Under the pieces are notes generated by a model. The model did no database searches, had not been told where the DNA came from, and saw only the letters and a list, made by a program, of their open reading frames with translations. From positions 62,001 through 126,000 of the forward strand of contig NZ_NOKT01000006.1 of assembly GCF_002237655.1 (NCBI RefSeq): a DNA stretch of 64,000 bases. Direction: 5' to 3'. Positions 40,959 through 50,301 of the stretch are shown one piece after another. The position numbers were made by a program, and so were the translations under genes. Source of the DNA: Streptomyces sp. XY006. GTDB lineage: Bacteria; Actinomycetota; Actinomycetes; Streptomycetales; Streptomycetaceae. The number at the start of each line of letters is the position of its first letter. Within the stretch, counting starts at the first letter, position 1.

Positions 40959-41981
40959 TCAGGGGCGGGCGCCGGGCTTGTCGACGACGCCCCAGGCGTC
41001 GCGGGCGCTGACGATGAGTCCGTCGTCCTTGCTCGCCCCGAGGTAGGCGTAGCTCTCGGGATCGAAGAAGATCTCCTGCTTGCCCTGCCAGCCCGACGGG
41101 GTCTTCTCGGCGTAGTCCACGCTCACGCTGATCGCCGCACGGCCGAGCGGGTCCTTCACACCGGTCGTCACCCGTGTACCGGGAATCTTCGCGAGGGCCC
41201 GGAACAGGCCCGCCTGGACCTTCGGCGGGATCAGCACCGACCGGTACAGCACGTCGATCTCCCGCCAGTCGCGCTGTGCGCGCGTCTCCCCCTTGATGTC
41301 ACCGATGGCGTGCTCCTCGCGGATGCGCTTCATCATGCGGCCGGGGTCGCTCGGCAGGGTGTCGAGGAAGCGGTAGAACTGCCGCTGGGAGCGGTCGTCG
41401 TACCCCTTCCTCTTCCATTCCTCCTCCTGGTTGGGGCCGTACCAGACCTGGAGCTTGTCCGGGTCGAAGTCCGAGATGTCGCCGGCCGGGGGAATGCCGG
41501 GCAGGTTGGCGTGCCCGGTGCCGTCCCAGCGGGTCCACTCCTCGGTGGTGCGCGACTTGTCCTGGCCGAAGGTGATCCCCTTCTCGCTGGTGCGCGCCTG
41601 CATCTGGCCGAAGACGGTTTCCTTCTCGTACACCCACTGCTTCGGGCCGGGTTCGGTCCCGCCGTGCTTCTCGACGGTCGCGGCGGCCAGTTCCAGCGTG
41701 TCGGCGGCGGCCCCTGCCGACAGCACCTGAGGGCCGCCCTTCGGCGCGGAGGCGCCGGTTGTGTCTGCGGGCAGGGCCGTGATGATCCCGGCGGTGACGG
41801 CGAGGGCCCCTGCGGTGGCGGCGCCGGCCAGGATCATCCGGCGCTGGGGAAGGGCGGCGCGTCCCCGGCGGGTGTCCTGGTGCATAGCCGCGGTGAGGCG
41901 GGCGCGCGGCGCGGCGAGCCGGTCGATGTCGGGAAGGGGTGCGTCGGCGCGCAGGCCGTGGAGTTCGGAGAGCTCGTTCAT
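40959..41981 (-). CDS. CU044_5270-family membrane-anchored protein
   Basis: A 340-residue protein with a short cytoplasmic N-terminus (about 45 residues, including RLAAPRARLTAAM), one transmembrane helix (MILAGAATAGALAVTAGIITAL, about 49-70), and a large exterior domain. The layout and the conserved ...EWTRWDGTG, FLDTLPSDP and QEIFFDPESYAYLG segments match the CU044_5270 family found next to ECF sigma genes in actinobacteria. Its start overlaps the stop of the sigma gene (ATGA), so the two are co-translated. It may act as a membrane-bound regulator of that sigma factor, but no canonical anti-sigma domain is visible. Confidence 0.85.
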   Translation of the reverse strand: MNELSELHGLRADAPLPDIDRLAAPRARLTAAMHQDTRRGRAALPQRRMILAGAATAGALAVTAGIITALPADTTGASAPKGGPQVLSAGAAADTLELAAATVEKHGGTEPGPKQWVYEKETVFGQMQARTSEKGITFGQDKSRTTEEWTRWDGTGHANLPGIPPAGDISDFDPDKLQVWYGPNQEEEWKRKGYDDRSQRQFYRFLDTLPSDPGRMMKRIREEHAIGDIKGETRAQRDWREIDVLYRSVLIPPKVQAGLFRALAKIPGTRVTTGVKDPLGRAAISVSVDYAEKTPSGWQGKQEIFFDPESYAYLGASKDDGLIVSARDAWGVVDKPGARP

Positions 41982-42574
41982 GCGGGGTCACCTTCGTGTA
42001 TGCGAGCTTCGACGAGGGGGTTGCCGGCCGCGCCGGTCGCGGTGCGCAGTTTGCGGCGGGCGCGGTTGAGGCGGGAGCGGACCGTGCCGACGGGGATGCC
42101 GAGGGCCTCGGCGATCTCCTGGTAGCTGAGGTCGGCCCAGGCGAACAGCAGCAGGACGTGCCGGTCGCCCGCGGAGAGCCGGGCCAGTGCCCCGGCCAGG
42201 GGGCGGGCGGCGGCTTCGGCGGCGAGGCGGTCGTCAGCGGAGTCGGTCCAGCTGTCTGCGACGGGGTCGTGGCCGGTGCGGGCGAGCAGCTTCAGCGCCT
42301 TCACCTCCTGTCGGCGGTGCCGGCCGATCTCTTTGGCGGCGATGCCGTACAACCAGGGCCGCACTCCGGCCCGGGCCGCATCGAACCGGGCGCGTATCCG
42401 AAAGGCCGTCAAGAACGTCTCGGCGGTGACGTCATCGGCCGCGTCCCGGCCCAGGCGCCGGGTGACGTACTGGTGGATCGCCGGGGCGTGGCGGTCGAAG
42501 AGCGCCGCGAAACACTCGGGTTCCTCCAGTGAGGCCGCGATGAGCTCGGCGTCGCCGCCGGCCAGGTCGGTCAT
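41978..42574 (-). CDS. ECF-type RNA polymerase sigma factor
   Basis: A 198-residue sigma-70 family protein with only regions 2 and 4, as in ECF factors. Region 2 contains FAALFDRHAPAIHQYVTRRLG and the -10 recognition helix DDVTAETFLTAF (about residues 42-53). Region 4 contains LLLFAWADLSYQEIAEALGIPVGTVRSRLNRARRKL (about residues 140-175). It would direct RNA polymerase to a small regulon, probably in response to an envelope signal sensed through the membrane protein encoded immediately downstream. Targets are unknown; an autoregulated promoter upstream of 42574 is likely. Confidence 0.93.
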   Translation of the reverse strand: MTDLAGGDAELIAASLEEPECFAALFDRHAPAIHQYVTRRLGRDAADDVTAETFLTAFRIRARFDAARAGVRPWLYGIAAKEIGRHRRQEVKALKLLARTGHDPVADSWTDSADDRLAAEAAARPLAGALARLSAGDRHVLLLFAWADLSYQEIAEALGIPVGTVRSRLNRARRKLRTATGAAGNPLVEARIHEGDPA

Positions 42575-42766
42575 GGACAGTCCGTCCGTCGGTGGGGTCG
42601 GTGGGTGTCAGGATGGTGGGTGTTCACACCCAGTACTTGTCACATGGGCTCGCGCGGGTTCACGCCGTCGCCTCAGCGCGCAAGGACCACGAGTCCCCGG
42701 TACGTCTTCAGCCCTCACTCAGCCGTTTCCCCGGCCATTCGGGCGGTGCTGTTCTACGCTGCACTC

Positions 42767-43144
42767 ATGATCGCCAAGCTGCAGTGCGTGGTGCTGGACT
42801 GCACGGATGTCGTTGAGTTGTCCCGGTTCTATCAGGCGCTTCTCGGTGGCGTGGTGAACCAGCCCGATCCGCGGTGGTCTCTTGGCGATGGCTGGGCAAC
42901 GCTTCACACCGACAGTGGGTTCGTGCTGGCCTTCCAGCGGGTGGAGGATCATCAGCCGCCGCAGTGGCCGGATCCCGCTCGGCCCCAGCAGTTCCACCTC
43001 GACCTGGGAGTCGAGAACTTGGACCACGCCCAGGAGGAGGTTCTCAGGCGGGGTGCCCTGCTGCTCGACGCAGGTGATGGGAAGAGGGGTTGGCGGATCT
43101 TCGCGGATCCGGCAGGGCACCCGTTCTGTCTCGTCCGGGATTGA
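42767..43144 (+). CDS. VOC-family (glyoxalase/bleomycin-resistance fold) protein
   Basis: A 125-residue single-domain protein with the two beta-alpha-beta-beta-beta modules of the vicinal oxygen chelate fold: KLQCVVLDCTDVVELSRFYQALLG at the start and QFHLDLGVENLDHAQEEVLRRGA near residue 78, ending RIFADPAGHPFCLVRD. This is the cytoplasmic glyoxalase-like (DUF-type VOC) branch common in Streptomyces. Members bind metals or small molecules, and the substrate here is not evident. It stands alone between the ECF sigma gene and the FAD oxidoreductase, each on the other strand. Confidence 0.88.
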   Translation: MIAKLQCVVLDCTDVVELSRFYQALLGGVVNQPDPRWSLGDGWATLHTDSGFVLAFQRVEDHQPPQWPDPARPQQFHLDLGVENLDHAQEEVLRRGALLLDAGDGKRGWRIFADPAGHPFCLVRD

Positions 43145-43252
43145 CAGGAGCCGCTGGGTGGCCGGCGGCCGGTAGCGAGGACGAGTGCTGGCCTGCCGAC
43201 CGCCCGTATGGGAATTGATCTTCCCTTCCGCCTCGAACCGGTGTGTGTTCCG

Positions 43253-45046
43253 CTAGCCCAGGTCCAGTGCGTTGGGCAGGCCCCAGCGGTAGCGGGTTCG
43301 GTCGTGGCGTTTGAGGGCCTCGAATTCCGGTGCCCGGTACAGCGGAGTGATCGAGCAGCGCGGTGCGTCCGAATCCGCGCTGTCCAGCAGCGCGTTGACC
43401 GCCGCCCGTGCGGAGGCGTTGGCGCCTTCCATGGTCGCCAGGTCGATGTCGACGGAGACGTAGTCACCGGCGAGGAAGAAGTTCGGGATCCTCGTCGCCG
43501 ACGTGGGGCGGTTGTGGAAGGTGCCCACGGGGTGGATCAGCAGCTCGTCCTCGTTGACCGGGTGAGGGGTGCCTATGCCGTCGACACCGGGATCGAGGAA
43601 CCACGAGTGCAGCGTGCTGTCCCTCAGCACCACCTTTCCCGTGTCGTTGAGCGCCGCCTTCAGCTGTGCCCAGACCTCCTTGGCGACCTCGGCACGGGTG
43701 CACTGCTTGGCCGTCCTGCCGTACAGGATGCCGGGCTTGTCCCATTCGGAGATGTCGACGGAGAGGCAGTCGACGGCGGCCCCGTCGCCGTAGTCGGCGG
43801 GGAAGTTCCGGTGCGGCCAGTGCCCGGCTTGTTGGATGGCCGTCAGCGCCCAAGGCGAGTCGACGCAGTTGAGGTGTCCATCCAGCAGGGGTGCGGACTC
43901 GGTGAGGTAGAACTGGATGCCGGTCATCCAGTCCGTTTCCAGCTTGTCGCAGCGCGCGAGTTGGGGGTCGGCGGCCCGCAGGGCGGCGCCCCAGGTGCGC
44001 CGGGCGTGCTCCACAGGCATCGCGCAGACGTAGTGGTCGGCGGTGACGGTCCGCGTCTGGCCGGCCGGGTCCGTGATCAGTGCTCCGGTGACCCTGCCTC
44101 CGTCGTACAGCACCTCTCGGACTGTTCGGCCTATCTCGAATTCCACGCCGAGCGAGGTCAGATGGGACACCCACGGGTCGATCCATGCCTCGTTCGTGGG
44201 CGCGTTGAGGATGCGGTCGAGCGGGCCGTCCGCGCCGCGTCCCAAGCCGTTGAGGACGAACGCCTCCAGCAGACGGGCGACCGTGCGCGTGCTGGCCTCC
44301 TCCGCCTTGGTGGCGACGATGTTGCGGGTGACCCCGACGGCCAGGATGCGCTGGTAGTCCTGGCTCATCCGCCCGGCCCTGATGAAGTTCCACCAGGGTG
44401 TGTTCTCCCAGACCTCGTTGCGTCTCTCGTCGCAGCTGGTGAGGAAGACCAGGACGCGGTTGACGAAGTACGCGGTCTCATGCGGCGGTATGCCGCGCGC
44501 CGTCTCCATGACGGCGATCAGCGCGCGGCGGACGTCGTCGAGGGTGAGGTCGGGCGGCTGGTGGCCGGGCCAGGGAAGGGGAAGGCGTACGTCCTCCCGG
44601 CCGGTGCGGGCGAAGGACATCTCGGAGGGGGCGACGAGGTTGTCCCAGACGCCGTGGGGATTGCCCGGGAAGGGGATGCGCCGCATCGTGTCGGGCAGGT
44701 TGTGGTAGATGCCGGGGATGAATCGGAAGCCGTGCTCGGCGGGTAACTCCCGCCGCCCGCCGCGCGCACTGCCCGGCACGCCCATGCTGCGGGCCTTGCC
44801 GCCGAGCGCCCGGCGCTCGTAGACGGTGACGCGGAATCCGCGCTCGGCGAGTTCGTGAGCGGCGGTCAAGCCGGCCACTCCCCCGCCGAGCACGGCGACC
44901 GAGACCGAAGCGCGGGCCTGCGGAGCGTGTGCCTGCGGAGTGTGTGCCGCCGCCTCAGCCGTACCTGCGGTGCCCAGCGCGGCAGCGCCACCGACGGCAG
45001 CGGTCCCGGCCATGAACGTCCGTCGTGAAGCACCTGAACCGACCAT
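43253..45046 (-). CDS. Tat-exported FAD-dependent oxidoreductase (amine oxidase / hydroxysqualene dehydroxylase-like)
   Basis: A 597-residue protein beginning with a twin-arginine signal (SRRTFMAGTAAVGGAAALG, cleavage near AEAAA), so it is folded with its cofactor and exported. The dinucleotide-binding motif VAVLGGGVAGLTAAHELAERG is near residue 50, followed by RRALGGKARSMG. A C-terminal flavin motif FFLAGDYVSVDIDLATMEGANASAR is near residue 530. The overall plan is that of the NAD(P)-binding/amino-oxidase superfamily (phytoene desaturase, HpnE). The substrate is probably a lipid or terpenoid, but that is inference from the family. GGGGGAG-type sequence precedes the start. Confidence 0.88.
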   Translation of the reverse strand: MVGSGASRRTFMAGTAAVGGAAALGTAGTAEAAAHTPQAHAPQARASVSVAVLGGGVAGLTAAHELAERGFRVTVYERRALGGKARSMGVPGSARGGRRELPAEHGFRFIPGIYHNLPDTMRRIPFPGNPHGVWDNLVAPSEMSFARTGREDVRLPLPWPGHQPPDLTLDDVRRALIAVMETARGIPPHETAYFVNRVLVFLTSCDERRNEVWENTPWWNFIRAGRMSQDYQRILAVGVTRNIVATKAEEASTRTVARLLEAFVLNGLGRGADGPLDRILNAPTNEAWIDPWVSHLTSLGVEFEIGRTVREVLYDGGRVTGALITDPAGQTRTVTADHYVCAMPVEHARRTWGAALRAADPQLARCDKLETDWMTGIQFYLTESAPLLDGHLNCVDSPWALTAIQQAGHWPHRNFPADYGDGAAVDCLSVDISEWDKPGILYGRTAKQCTRAEVAKEVWAQLKAALNDTGKVVLRDSTLHSWFLDPGVDGIGTPHPVNEDELLIHPVGTFHNRPTSATRIPNFFLAGDYVSVDIDLATMEGANASARAAVNALLDSADSDAPRCSITPLYRAPEFEALKRHDRTRYRWGLPNALDLG

Positions 45047-45299
45047 CCGCTCCCCCTCTTACCGCAGGTAACAAACGCGTCCGCCGCAGGAGCATACGAA
45101 CAACGCGTGCGGCCCGGAAGGCACGTGCGCACCCATTCCTTCGATGGCCGGAAACCGAGCCGGCCACCCCCACCCCTACGCGTACAGGGGGTTCCGAGGA
45201 GAGGCTCGCGAAGTCTCCGCATCCGGCTCGGATACTCCGGCGATAACGCCCGTGGCTAGCTTTTACGGCGACCCTGTCACGTCCGGTGAAAGGCATCCT

Positions 45300-45717
45300 G
45301 TGAAGAAGATCGCCTCTGCCTTGCTCTCCGCAGTTCTCCTGGGTGGCATGTCCGTCGCCGCCGCACCCGCCGCCTCGGCGGCCGCCGCGCCAGGCACCAC
45401 CGCATCGACGGCAGCCGGTTGCGTCACCGAGACCAAGGAGGTGAGCCAGGGCTACGGAACCATCACCGTGTGCGTCAACGAGGACGGTTCCGCCCGCGCC
45501 TACGGCGACCTCCACTGCACCGCGTTCGGCGCCACCCTCGTGATGTAGGAGATCGGCTGGCGAACCGCCTCCGGCGTCAAGTACTCGACCGTGGCCACGG
45601 CCGGCCGGCTGGGGCTACGACGACATCGAGTTCGACGTCGACCCCTCGGCCGGCCCGGACGGGATCAAGGGGATCACCGGAGTGGACGAGATCCATCTGT
45701 CCACGATCTACATGTGA
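45300..45717 (+). pseudogene. Small secreted protein gene broken by a stop and a frameshift
   Basis: The GTG at 45300 starts a clear Sec signal peptide (KKIASALLSAVLLGGMSVAAAPAASA) and a Cys-containing mature part (CVTETKEVSQGYGTITVCVNED ... HCTAFGATLVM). A TAG at 45546-45548 ends it after 82 residues. Coding character continues past it: EIGWRTASGVKYSTVATAG in the same frame, then, after an apparent extra C at about 45602-45608, WGYDDIEFDVDPSAG ... IHLSTIYM in another frame to a stop at 45715-45717. Removing both lesions gives a coherent protein of about 138 residues. The family is unrecognised. The 82-residue truncated form may still be secreted. Confidence 0.7.
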
Positions 45718-46230
45718 TCCCGGCCGGAGGAAAAGAGGCGCGCGAAAGCCTGTCGGAGGTTGCCCGGCGCGTGAGGCCGGGTAGGCAATTCTTTATCCAG
45801 CGTATTGGGCTGGGAAAACGTCACACTCCCTTGACGCACGGAGAGTTAGCATCACTTTCAGGTCACCTCGGCCTTGAGGCAGACCATCTCCACAGCCCCG
45901 TTTCGCCGTTCAGGGTGGGGAATGTTCCCTATCGGACACCTCGACCTTCCCCGTCACGGCAAATGGCGTCACAGGCCAAGCGGGGAGCGGATTTTTCCCT
46001 CTGCACGTTTCCCCATCCGCCCTCGTGAGGCCGAGGGCCCGATGTGATCTACCTGACGTTTGATCATGTGCGGCCCGGGATGCCAAGCGCGCCCCTGACC
46101 TGCCCAGTTGACCGATGCAGGTGTCTTGAAAGCAACTTCAGAGGGGGTTGCCCTTCCTGTCAGGGTCCTGGCGTCCGTGCGACTCCGCACAGACGTTTGA
46201 GTTGACCCATGAGGAAGGGCACCGCACTTC
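45718..46230. other. Intergenic region upstream of the large secreted nuclease-like protein
   Basis: No gene was found in these 513 bases. The stretch 45780-45870 is AT-richer than the surroundings and is a plausible promoter area. A hairpin, CGTCCGTGCG-ACTC-CGCACAGACG (46172-46195, one G-T type mismatch), lies just upstream of the start of the next gene and could affect its translation. Confidence 0.5.
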
Positions 46231-49200
46231 GTGTCGCCATCCACACGTTCCACCCCAGCAAGACGCAAAAGACGCAACCGAATAGCGACCGCCGCCGCGT
46301 TGCTGCTGATCGCCGAAGTAGGGATCGGCATTACGGGCCAGGCCGCCGCGGTCTCCGCTCCGGACCGTGGCAAGTCGGATGAGGTCTCCCGGTCCGACAG
46401 AACTGACGTCCGCAAGGCCGACGCCAAGAAGGCCGCCGCTCGGCACGCCAAGGGCTCGAAGGAGTGGGCGAGACTCGAAGCGCGGAAGACCGGCAAGAAG
46501 GTCGTCGCCACGGACGAGACGACGGCCACCTCGTACACCGTGGCCAACCCCGACGGCACGCTCACCACCGAGCTGACCTCCGGGCCCGAGCGCGTCTGGC
46601 GGGCCGGGGCGTGGCGCAAGGTCGATGCCACGCTGACCAGGGCCGGTGACGGCTCGGTGAAGGCGAAGGAGCATCCCAACGGGCTGCGCCTGGCCGGCAA
46701 GGGCGGCACCGCGCCGCGCTCGCTGGCCGCCGCCCGTGACGCCGCCCCGCGTGATCTCGTCACGCTGGGCACCGGTGAGCAGGCCGTGACGTTGCAGTGG
46801 AAGGGTGGTCTTCCCGCGCCGGAGCTGGACGGCACCACCGCTCGCTACCGGGAGGCCGTACCGGGCGCCGACGTCATCGTCGAGGCGACGCGGACCGGCT
46901 TCGAGCAGTACGTCGAGATCAATGAGAGGCCCTCCGGCGCCTATTCGTACACGCTGCCGGTCAAGGCCAAGGGGCTGAAGGCCAAGGCGAACAAGGACGG
47001 TTCGGTGACGTTCACCGACGCCGAGACCGGTGAGCGGCGCGCGACGATGCCCGCCCCCGTCATGTGGGACGCCTCGGTGGACAAGCGGTCGGGCGAGCAC
47101 ACCCGCCGGTCCCGCGTCGCCATGAAGGTCGTCGACAAGGGAACCGGCCGCATCGACCTGGTCGTCACGCCCAGCGCGGAGTTCCTCGCCAGCCCCAAGA
47201 CCCGGTACCCCGTCACGGTCGACCCCTCGACCTCCGCCCTGGCGTCGACCTTCGACACCTACGTGCAGCGCGGTGAGACCGTCGACTGGTCGGCCGACAC
47301 CGAACTCGACTTCGGCAACCCCGGCACCACCAACGCCGACGGCACCACCCGCGTGGCGCGGTCCTTCGTCCACTGGAACACCACGCCGATCCAGGACGCG
47401 TTGATCATCGACACGAACCTGGCACTGTGGAACTTCCATTCCGGCAACACCGACTGCGCCGCCCAGACGTGGACCGTCTGGGACACCACCGCGGCGTCCA
47501 CCTCGTCGCGGTGGACGAACCAGCCCACCTGGAACAAGCAGTACCACTCCTCGACCCAGACCCGCGGCAACCCGGACTGCACCGCCACCCAGCCCGACGG
47601 CTGGATCAACGCGGACGTCGACACCCTCGTGCAGACCTGGGCCTCAGCGAAGGCGACCCGCGGCTACATGGGTCTGCGCGCGGAGACGGACGACACCCGG
47701 GCCTGGAAGCGCGTCAACTCCGGCAACGCCACCGCGAACCAGCCGAAGCTGACCGTGACCTACAACTACCGTCCCTCCGACGGAACGGCGCAGCAGGCTG
47801 GTCCGCCCTTCAAGACCTACAACGGTGTGTGGGCTGTCAGCACCCTCACACCCACGCTGAGGGACCAGTTCGCCGACGCGGACGGCGACAAGGTCAGTGG
47901 CAGCTTCCAGGTCTACGACGCGGAAACGAACACGCCGATCACGACTCCGGCCGGAGACGGCGTACTGGTGTCCGGCTTCGTCACACCCGGCGAGTGGGCC
48001 ACCGTGACGGTCCCCGAGGGGCAGCTCGTCGACGGCAAGATGTACAAGTTCCGCACCAACGCCTACGACGGAACCCACTACAACCTGGGATGGTCCCCGT
48101 GGCGGACGTTCGTCGTGGAGACCGCCGCCGCCGGCGTCCCCACCAGTCTGCAGCCGGGCGACACCTACACGATCAACGATCCCGCGCTGATCGCCGACCC
48201 CTCCCAGGTCGAGCAGGTCCTGAACAGGGACGGGAATCTGGACGCGCTCGGCATCAAGCCGCGCACCGGTCCGTCCGCTGAGCAGCCCGCCGCGGCCACG
48301 TCCGACGCCTCCCGCAGTGCCGCGGCCGGTACGGCACAGGGGCCGACCGTCGGGACGATGGCTGCGTGGGAGCGCACGTACACCGTTCCCAGTCAGCGCT
48401 TCACCCGTGGCCGCAAGCCCGAGAACAACGGCCAGGATCCCTACGAGTACATCGCCGACGTCGACGAGTGCCACAACGCCGACGACTCGGACAACGATTC
48501 GGGGTGGATCAAGAACCGGTTCTCGTACTGCCAGGAGACTCTGACGGTCATGCCGGCGATCAGGTGCGGTCTCTGGCCCCCCGGCTGCTATCTGCAGGGC
48601 ACCTTCATCTCGACCAACACCCTCATCGGACGAGGACAGATCGGCGGTCTGGGCGACAGCACGCTGACCCGGTTCGCCGAATTCGACTTCAACGTCGATG
48701 TCTTCCTCTCCAGCGGAGACTTCAACAAGGCAGGCGCCAAGCTGGAGGCGAAACTGGAGTGCGAGGGAGACTGGGACATCGGAGTTCCGGGCAGCCCGAC
48801 GGCGGAGGACGCGTGTCAGCCCGGCGTGTACACCGGCCGCAGCGACTCGCCCAGCCAGTGGAAATACAACGGTGACACGAAGTTCGACCTGTGGTCGCTG
48901 GCGCCCAGGCTGCCCGACGTCGCCAACGGCGATCAGATAGCCACGGGCCTGTTCACCCCGGTCCTCAAGTTCACGATCCCCGGGTACTCCCAGGTGATTC
49001 CTTCCGAGGGCGAGCAGGGAGAGATCCGCTTCGACAGCGCCGCCTACAACGTGCGGGCGAAGGTGGGTTCCGTCTTCCCCGACGCGACTCCTGCCCTGCG
49101 CTACGACCGCAGTGACACGTCCGATCCGAGTGCTCCCGTGGAGCCGTACATCGGAGTCGCCGCTGTCGCGGACCACATCGGCGACGCTCTGGACGACCCG

Positions 49201-49587
49201 AGCAGCACTTATCCGACGAAGAGCGACAAGAAGCTGCCCGGTGGGAGTGCCCTGAATCCGATGCACCGCCTCGTGCCCGGGTTCGGGTTGAACGAGCAGG
49301 CGCGCTACGACGCCAACCGCTCGGTGGTCTCCTCCACTTGCAACAACGCCGCCGTTCCTGGCCGGCCCACGGCGGGTGAGCAGCGCGACTGCGACGAGTT
49401 CCCCTTCGCCTCCAGCTATCAGGGGGCCGCGCGCTACCAGTACGAGGGGGATGCATACCGCGACGACTTCTCCGTCCGCTACATCGACTCGGACGAGAAT
49501 CAGGAGGCCGGGCGGCGTCTCGGCGCCTGGTACGACAACGACCGGATTCTCAGTCATGACCCGTTCATAGTCGTCATCGGCGACTGA
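46231..49587 (+). CDS. Large secreted DNRLRE protein with C-terminal NucA/NucB-type nuclease domain
   Basis: The 1,118-residue protein starts at GTG 46231 with a long basic signal (RRKRRNRIATAAALLLIAEVGIG). After an N-terminal region shared with actinobacterial wall-associated proteins (residues about 60-320), a DNRLRE beta domain spans about 330-510 (TFDTYVQRGE ... RYMGLRAETDD-like). A long Cys-containing middle part follows. The last 90 residues match the NucA/NucB secreted DNase fold: RDCDEFPFASSYQGAA, then ENQEAGRRLGAWYDNDRILSHDPFIVVIGD. This plan is that of polymorphic exotoxins, in which a variable C-terminal toxin is carried by a conserved surface protein. The opposite-strand gene at 49653 is a candidate, unproven, immunity factor. 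Confidence 0.82.
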   Translation: MSPSTRSTPARRKRRNRIATAAALLLIAEVGIGITGQAAAVSAPDRGKSDEVSRSDRTDVRKADAKKAAARHAKGSKEWARLEARKTGKKVVATDETTATSYTVANPDGTLTTELTSGPERVWRAGAWRKVDATLTRAGDGSVKAKEHPNGLRLAGKGGTAPRSLAAARDAAPRDLVTLGTGEQAVTLQWKGGLPAPELDGTTARYREAVPGADVIVEATRTGFEQYVEINERPSGAYSYTLPVKAKGLKAKANKDGSVTFTDAETGERRATMPAPVMWDASVDKRSGEHTRRSRVAMKVVDKGTGRIDLVVTPSAEFLASPKTRYPVTVDPSTSALASTFDTYVQRGETVDWSADTELDFGNPGTTNADGTTRVARSFVHWNTTPIQDALIIDTNLALWNFHSGNTDCAAQTWTVWDTTAASTSSRWTNQPTWNKQYHSSTQTRGNPDCTATQPDGWINADVDTLVQTWASAKATRGYMGLRAETDDTRAWKRVNSGNATANQPKLTVTYNYRPSDGTAQQAGPPFKTYNGVWAVSTLTPTLRDQFADADGDKVSGSFQVYDAETNTPITTPAGDGVLVSGFVTPGEWATVTVPEGQLVDGKMYKFRTNAYDGTHYNLGWSPWRTFVVETAAAGVPTSLQPGDTYTINDPALIADPSQVEQVLNRDGNLDALGIKPRTGPSAEQPAAATSDASRSAAAGTAQGPTVGTMAAWERTYTVPSQRFTRGRKPENNGQDPYEYIADVDECHNADDSDNDSGWIKNRFSYCQETLTVMPAIRCGLWPPGCYLQGTFISTNTLIGRGQIGGLGDSTLTRFAEFDFNVDVFLSSGDFNKAGAKLEAKLECEGDWDIGVPGSPTAEDACQPGVYTGRSDSPSQWKYNGDTKFDLWSLAPRLPDVANGDQIATGLFTPVLKFTIPGYSQVIPSEGEQGEIRFDSAAYNVRAKVGSVFPDATPALRYDRSDTSDPSAPVEPYIGVAAVADHIGDALDDPSSTYPTKSDKKLPGGSALNPMHRLVPGFGLNEQARYDANRSVVSSTCNNAAVPGRPTAGEQRDCDEFPFASSYQGAARYQYEGDAYRDDFSVRYIDSDENQEAGRRLGAWYDNDRILSHDPFIVVIGD

Positions 49588-49614
49588 CCGGACCTCCGGT
49601 CCCGAATGGCCGTC

Positions 49615-49647
49615 AAGCGGGGCCGCTCCATCGGAGCGGCCCCGCTT
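49615..49647. terminator. Bidirectional terminator between convergent genes
   Basis: AAGCGGGGCCGCTCC-ATC-GGAGCGGCCCCGCTT is a perfect 15-bp stem with a 3-base loop between the nuclease-like gene and the convergent gene at 49653. The AA/TT ends make it usable from both sides. Confidence 0.85.
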
Positions 49648-49652
49648 CACTT

Positions 49653-50168
49653 TCACTCTTCCTCGATGTCCTCACCGGCGGCTACGCGCCAGATTTGGAC
49701 CAGGCAATACTGGTCGGCGCCGTTCAGTTTCTCTTCGTGCCTCAGGGGTGCGGGCAGAGGTTCACCAGTTCCCGCCAGTGGAGACGTGAAAGGGCCGCCC
49801 GCAGGGTTGAATATCCATTGCCATCGCATCCTGTACAAGCCGGCCGAGGGCAGGATCAGAGGGGTTTCCTTCTGCCCGCCGTCGATGGTCTCCAAGGCCA
49901 GGTCACCGCCGGGGAGTTCCACCTCCACCTCTTCCGTACCGGACCACTCCACATCGCTCGGCGGAGGGACGGTCGACCAACTCTCCAATCGCACGGACGC
50001 CCGGATCACCTGGGGCGGCACCTGCAGATACACCATGCCAGGGGCAGAAAGGAGCCATTGCGAGCGATCCGCATGGGGTGCATACGTATCGATACTCGTG
50101 TCAACCAGACCGAAGATGCGGTAACTTGGGGAAACCGTGGTTTCGTCGAAATCCAGCAGCCTGCTCAT
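49653..50168 (-). CDS. Hypothetical cytoplasmic protein, possible immunity protein
   Basis: A 171-residue acidic protein with no signal peptide. The ATG at 50168 follows GAGGTG at five bases. Its sequence (YRIFGLVDTSIDTYAPHADRSQWLLSAPGMVYLQVPPQVIRASVRLESW ... EVEVELPGGDLALETIDGG) looks like a beta-rich, immunity-type or phage-defence accessory fold, but I recognise no family. Such small acidic proteins often accompany secreted nuclease toxins. Here it is convergent with, not downstream of, the nuclease gene, so the link is only positional. Confidence 0.6.
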   Translation of the reverse strand: MSRLLDFDETTVSPSYRIFGLVDTSIDTYAPHADRSQWLLSAPGMVYLQVPPQVIRASVRLESWSTVPPPSDVEWSGTEEVEVELPGGDLALETIDGGQKETPLILPSAGLYRMRWQWIFNPAGGPFTSPLAGTGEPLPAPLRHEEKLNGADQYCLVQIWRVAAGEDIEEE

Positions 50169-50301
50169 GGGCACCTCACACGCGATTCGTCGAGTCGCGA
50201 GCAGCATAATGCCCGGCGGCCGTCGACCTGTTCGGGGACTCAGGACCTTGGACGAGGGGCCGGCAGGTCGAAATCCGTCATATGGCGGTAGGGGAACAGC
50301 G

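Noticed and set aside
45300..45548. Truncated 82-residue protein as a normal complete gene
   Set aside because: Strong coding character continues past the stop and into a second frame up to 45717, so a broken longer gene fits better.
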